Assembly (NCBI GenBank): GCA_013398955.1
Contig: VWPU01011703.1
Location: forward strand, 23,227-87,226
Direction of reading: 5' to 3'
From: Callaeas wilsoni
Taxonomy: Eukaryota; Chordata; Aves; Passeriformes; Callaeidae
Length of the DNA stretch: 64,000 bases
Shown: positions 63,651 through 64,000 of the stretch, one piece after another
How the letters are laid out: every line of letters begins with the position of its first letter
Position numbering within the stretch: the first letter of the stretch is position 1
The notes under the pieces: generated by a model
Told to the model about the DNA's origin: nothing
The model's input: only the letters and a program-made list of their open reading frames with translations
The model's database searches: none
Translations under genes and position numbers: made by a program

Positions 63651-64000
63651 GGATGTCTTTTGCATGCAGGAACAATCAGAAAAGTTCAGTTTTTTAGTCC
63701 AGCTTGTGTCCTCGCTTCCTTTGGCTGAGCTGAGCAGCACCCCCAGCTCTGAATGTGCTTCAGGAGTGTTTCTGCCCGGGGGCTGCCCCCTCCTCCAGCC
63801 ACCCCTCTGATGTACTGACCCTGATGTTTCCTCTGTGTGCTCTCTTAATCTCATCTCCTCCAAAACTGCTTGGCCTTTACTTTTCTAGACTCTAAATATC
63901 TATTTGCATCCCTCCGTAATGTCCTGTTTCAGCTGCTGAGCGCGTACAGTGCAGGAATTAATGTCTCTCTGAGCTGCGATAGCAGCAGGGATGGTGGGGG
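63651..64000. other. Spacer with POU octamer at right edge
   Basis: Possibly a decayed continuation of the neighbouring CR1 copy. An exact octamer ATTTGCAT lies at 63902-63909 within CTAAATATCTATTTGCATC. No gene recognised before the window ends. Confidence 0.35.

Overview
The window looks like avian, probably songbird, nuclear DNA from a gene desert or a very long intron. Evidence: several CR1 LINE 3' fragments in both orientations, a 604-bp solo LTR that resembles the songbird ERVL-type class and sits between exact 5-bp target duplications, two ancient MIR-like SINE cores, many GC-rich minisatellites, and no bacterial-style gene packing. I found no protein-coding exon, tRNA, rRNA or recognisable small RNA. 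Open frames of a few hundred codons exist, but the long ones lie in stop-poor GC-rich tandem repeats, are open in several frames on both strands, and encode only period-shifted low-complexity peptides.

Layout. GC-rich, CpG-poor, low-information sequence makes up most of the window. It is interrupted every 1-3 kb by AT-rich islands of 150-600 bp that carry homeodomain-type cores (TAATTA, CAATTA, TAATC), exact POU octamers (ATTTGCAT, seven seen by eye) and SOX/TCF-like ACAAAG words. This is the usual look of a genomic regulatory block: clustered conserved non-coding elements around a developmental transcription-factor gene. The clearest islands are 2106-2680, 4855-5080, 7050-7450, 11420-11765, 13155-13380, 16150-16410, 16690-17140, 26950-27175, 28720-28940, 29965-30315, 33060-33290, 33930-34110, 36555-37145, 40095-40395, 44305-44740, 48560-49160, 51230-51720, 56535-56880, 57955-58265, 58620-58785, 60780-61015 and 61530-61880. 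Conservation cannot be tested here, so these are candidates only, and I cannot name the target gene.

Repeats. Tandem arrays: 13-bp units (3005-3082); GGATT (18391-18460); a 19-bp minisatellite that becomes a 95-bp five-subunit higher-order repeat (about 25810-26425); a 48-bp duplication beside a single N (27637-27798); GATCCC/GAGCCC hexamers (30782-30941); a TG/TA/CA inverted microsatellite (32167-32220); a 17-bp array (38831-38915); GGGGCT/GGGGCC hexamers (40992-41065); a 52-bp array with alternating variants (42577-42828); and a 14-bp array of about 47 units, 21 of them apparently identical (50458-51118). Transposon remnants: CR1 at 10495-10765, 36155-36400, 48130-48557, 55984-56112 and 63525-63650; an older CR1/L3-like tail at 3675-3785; a LINE reverse-transcriptase fragment at 40558-40680; MIR-like cores at 20890-20950 and 62312-62420; and the solo LTR at 49260-49863.

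No genes work together here. The plausible job of the interval is long-range cis-regulation of a gene outside the window.
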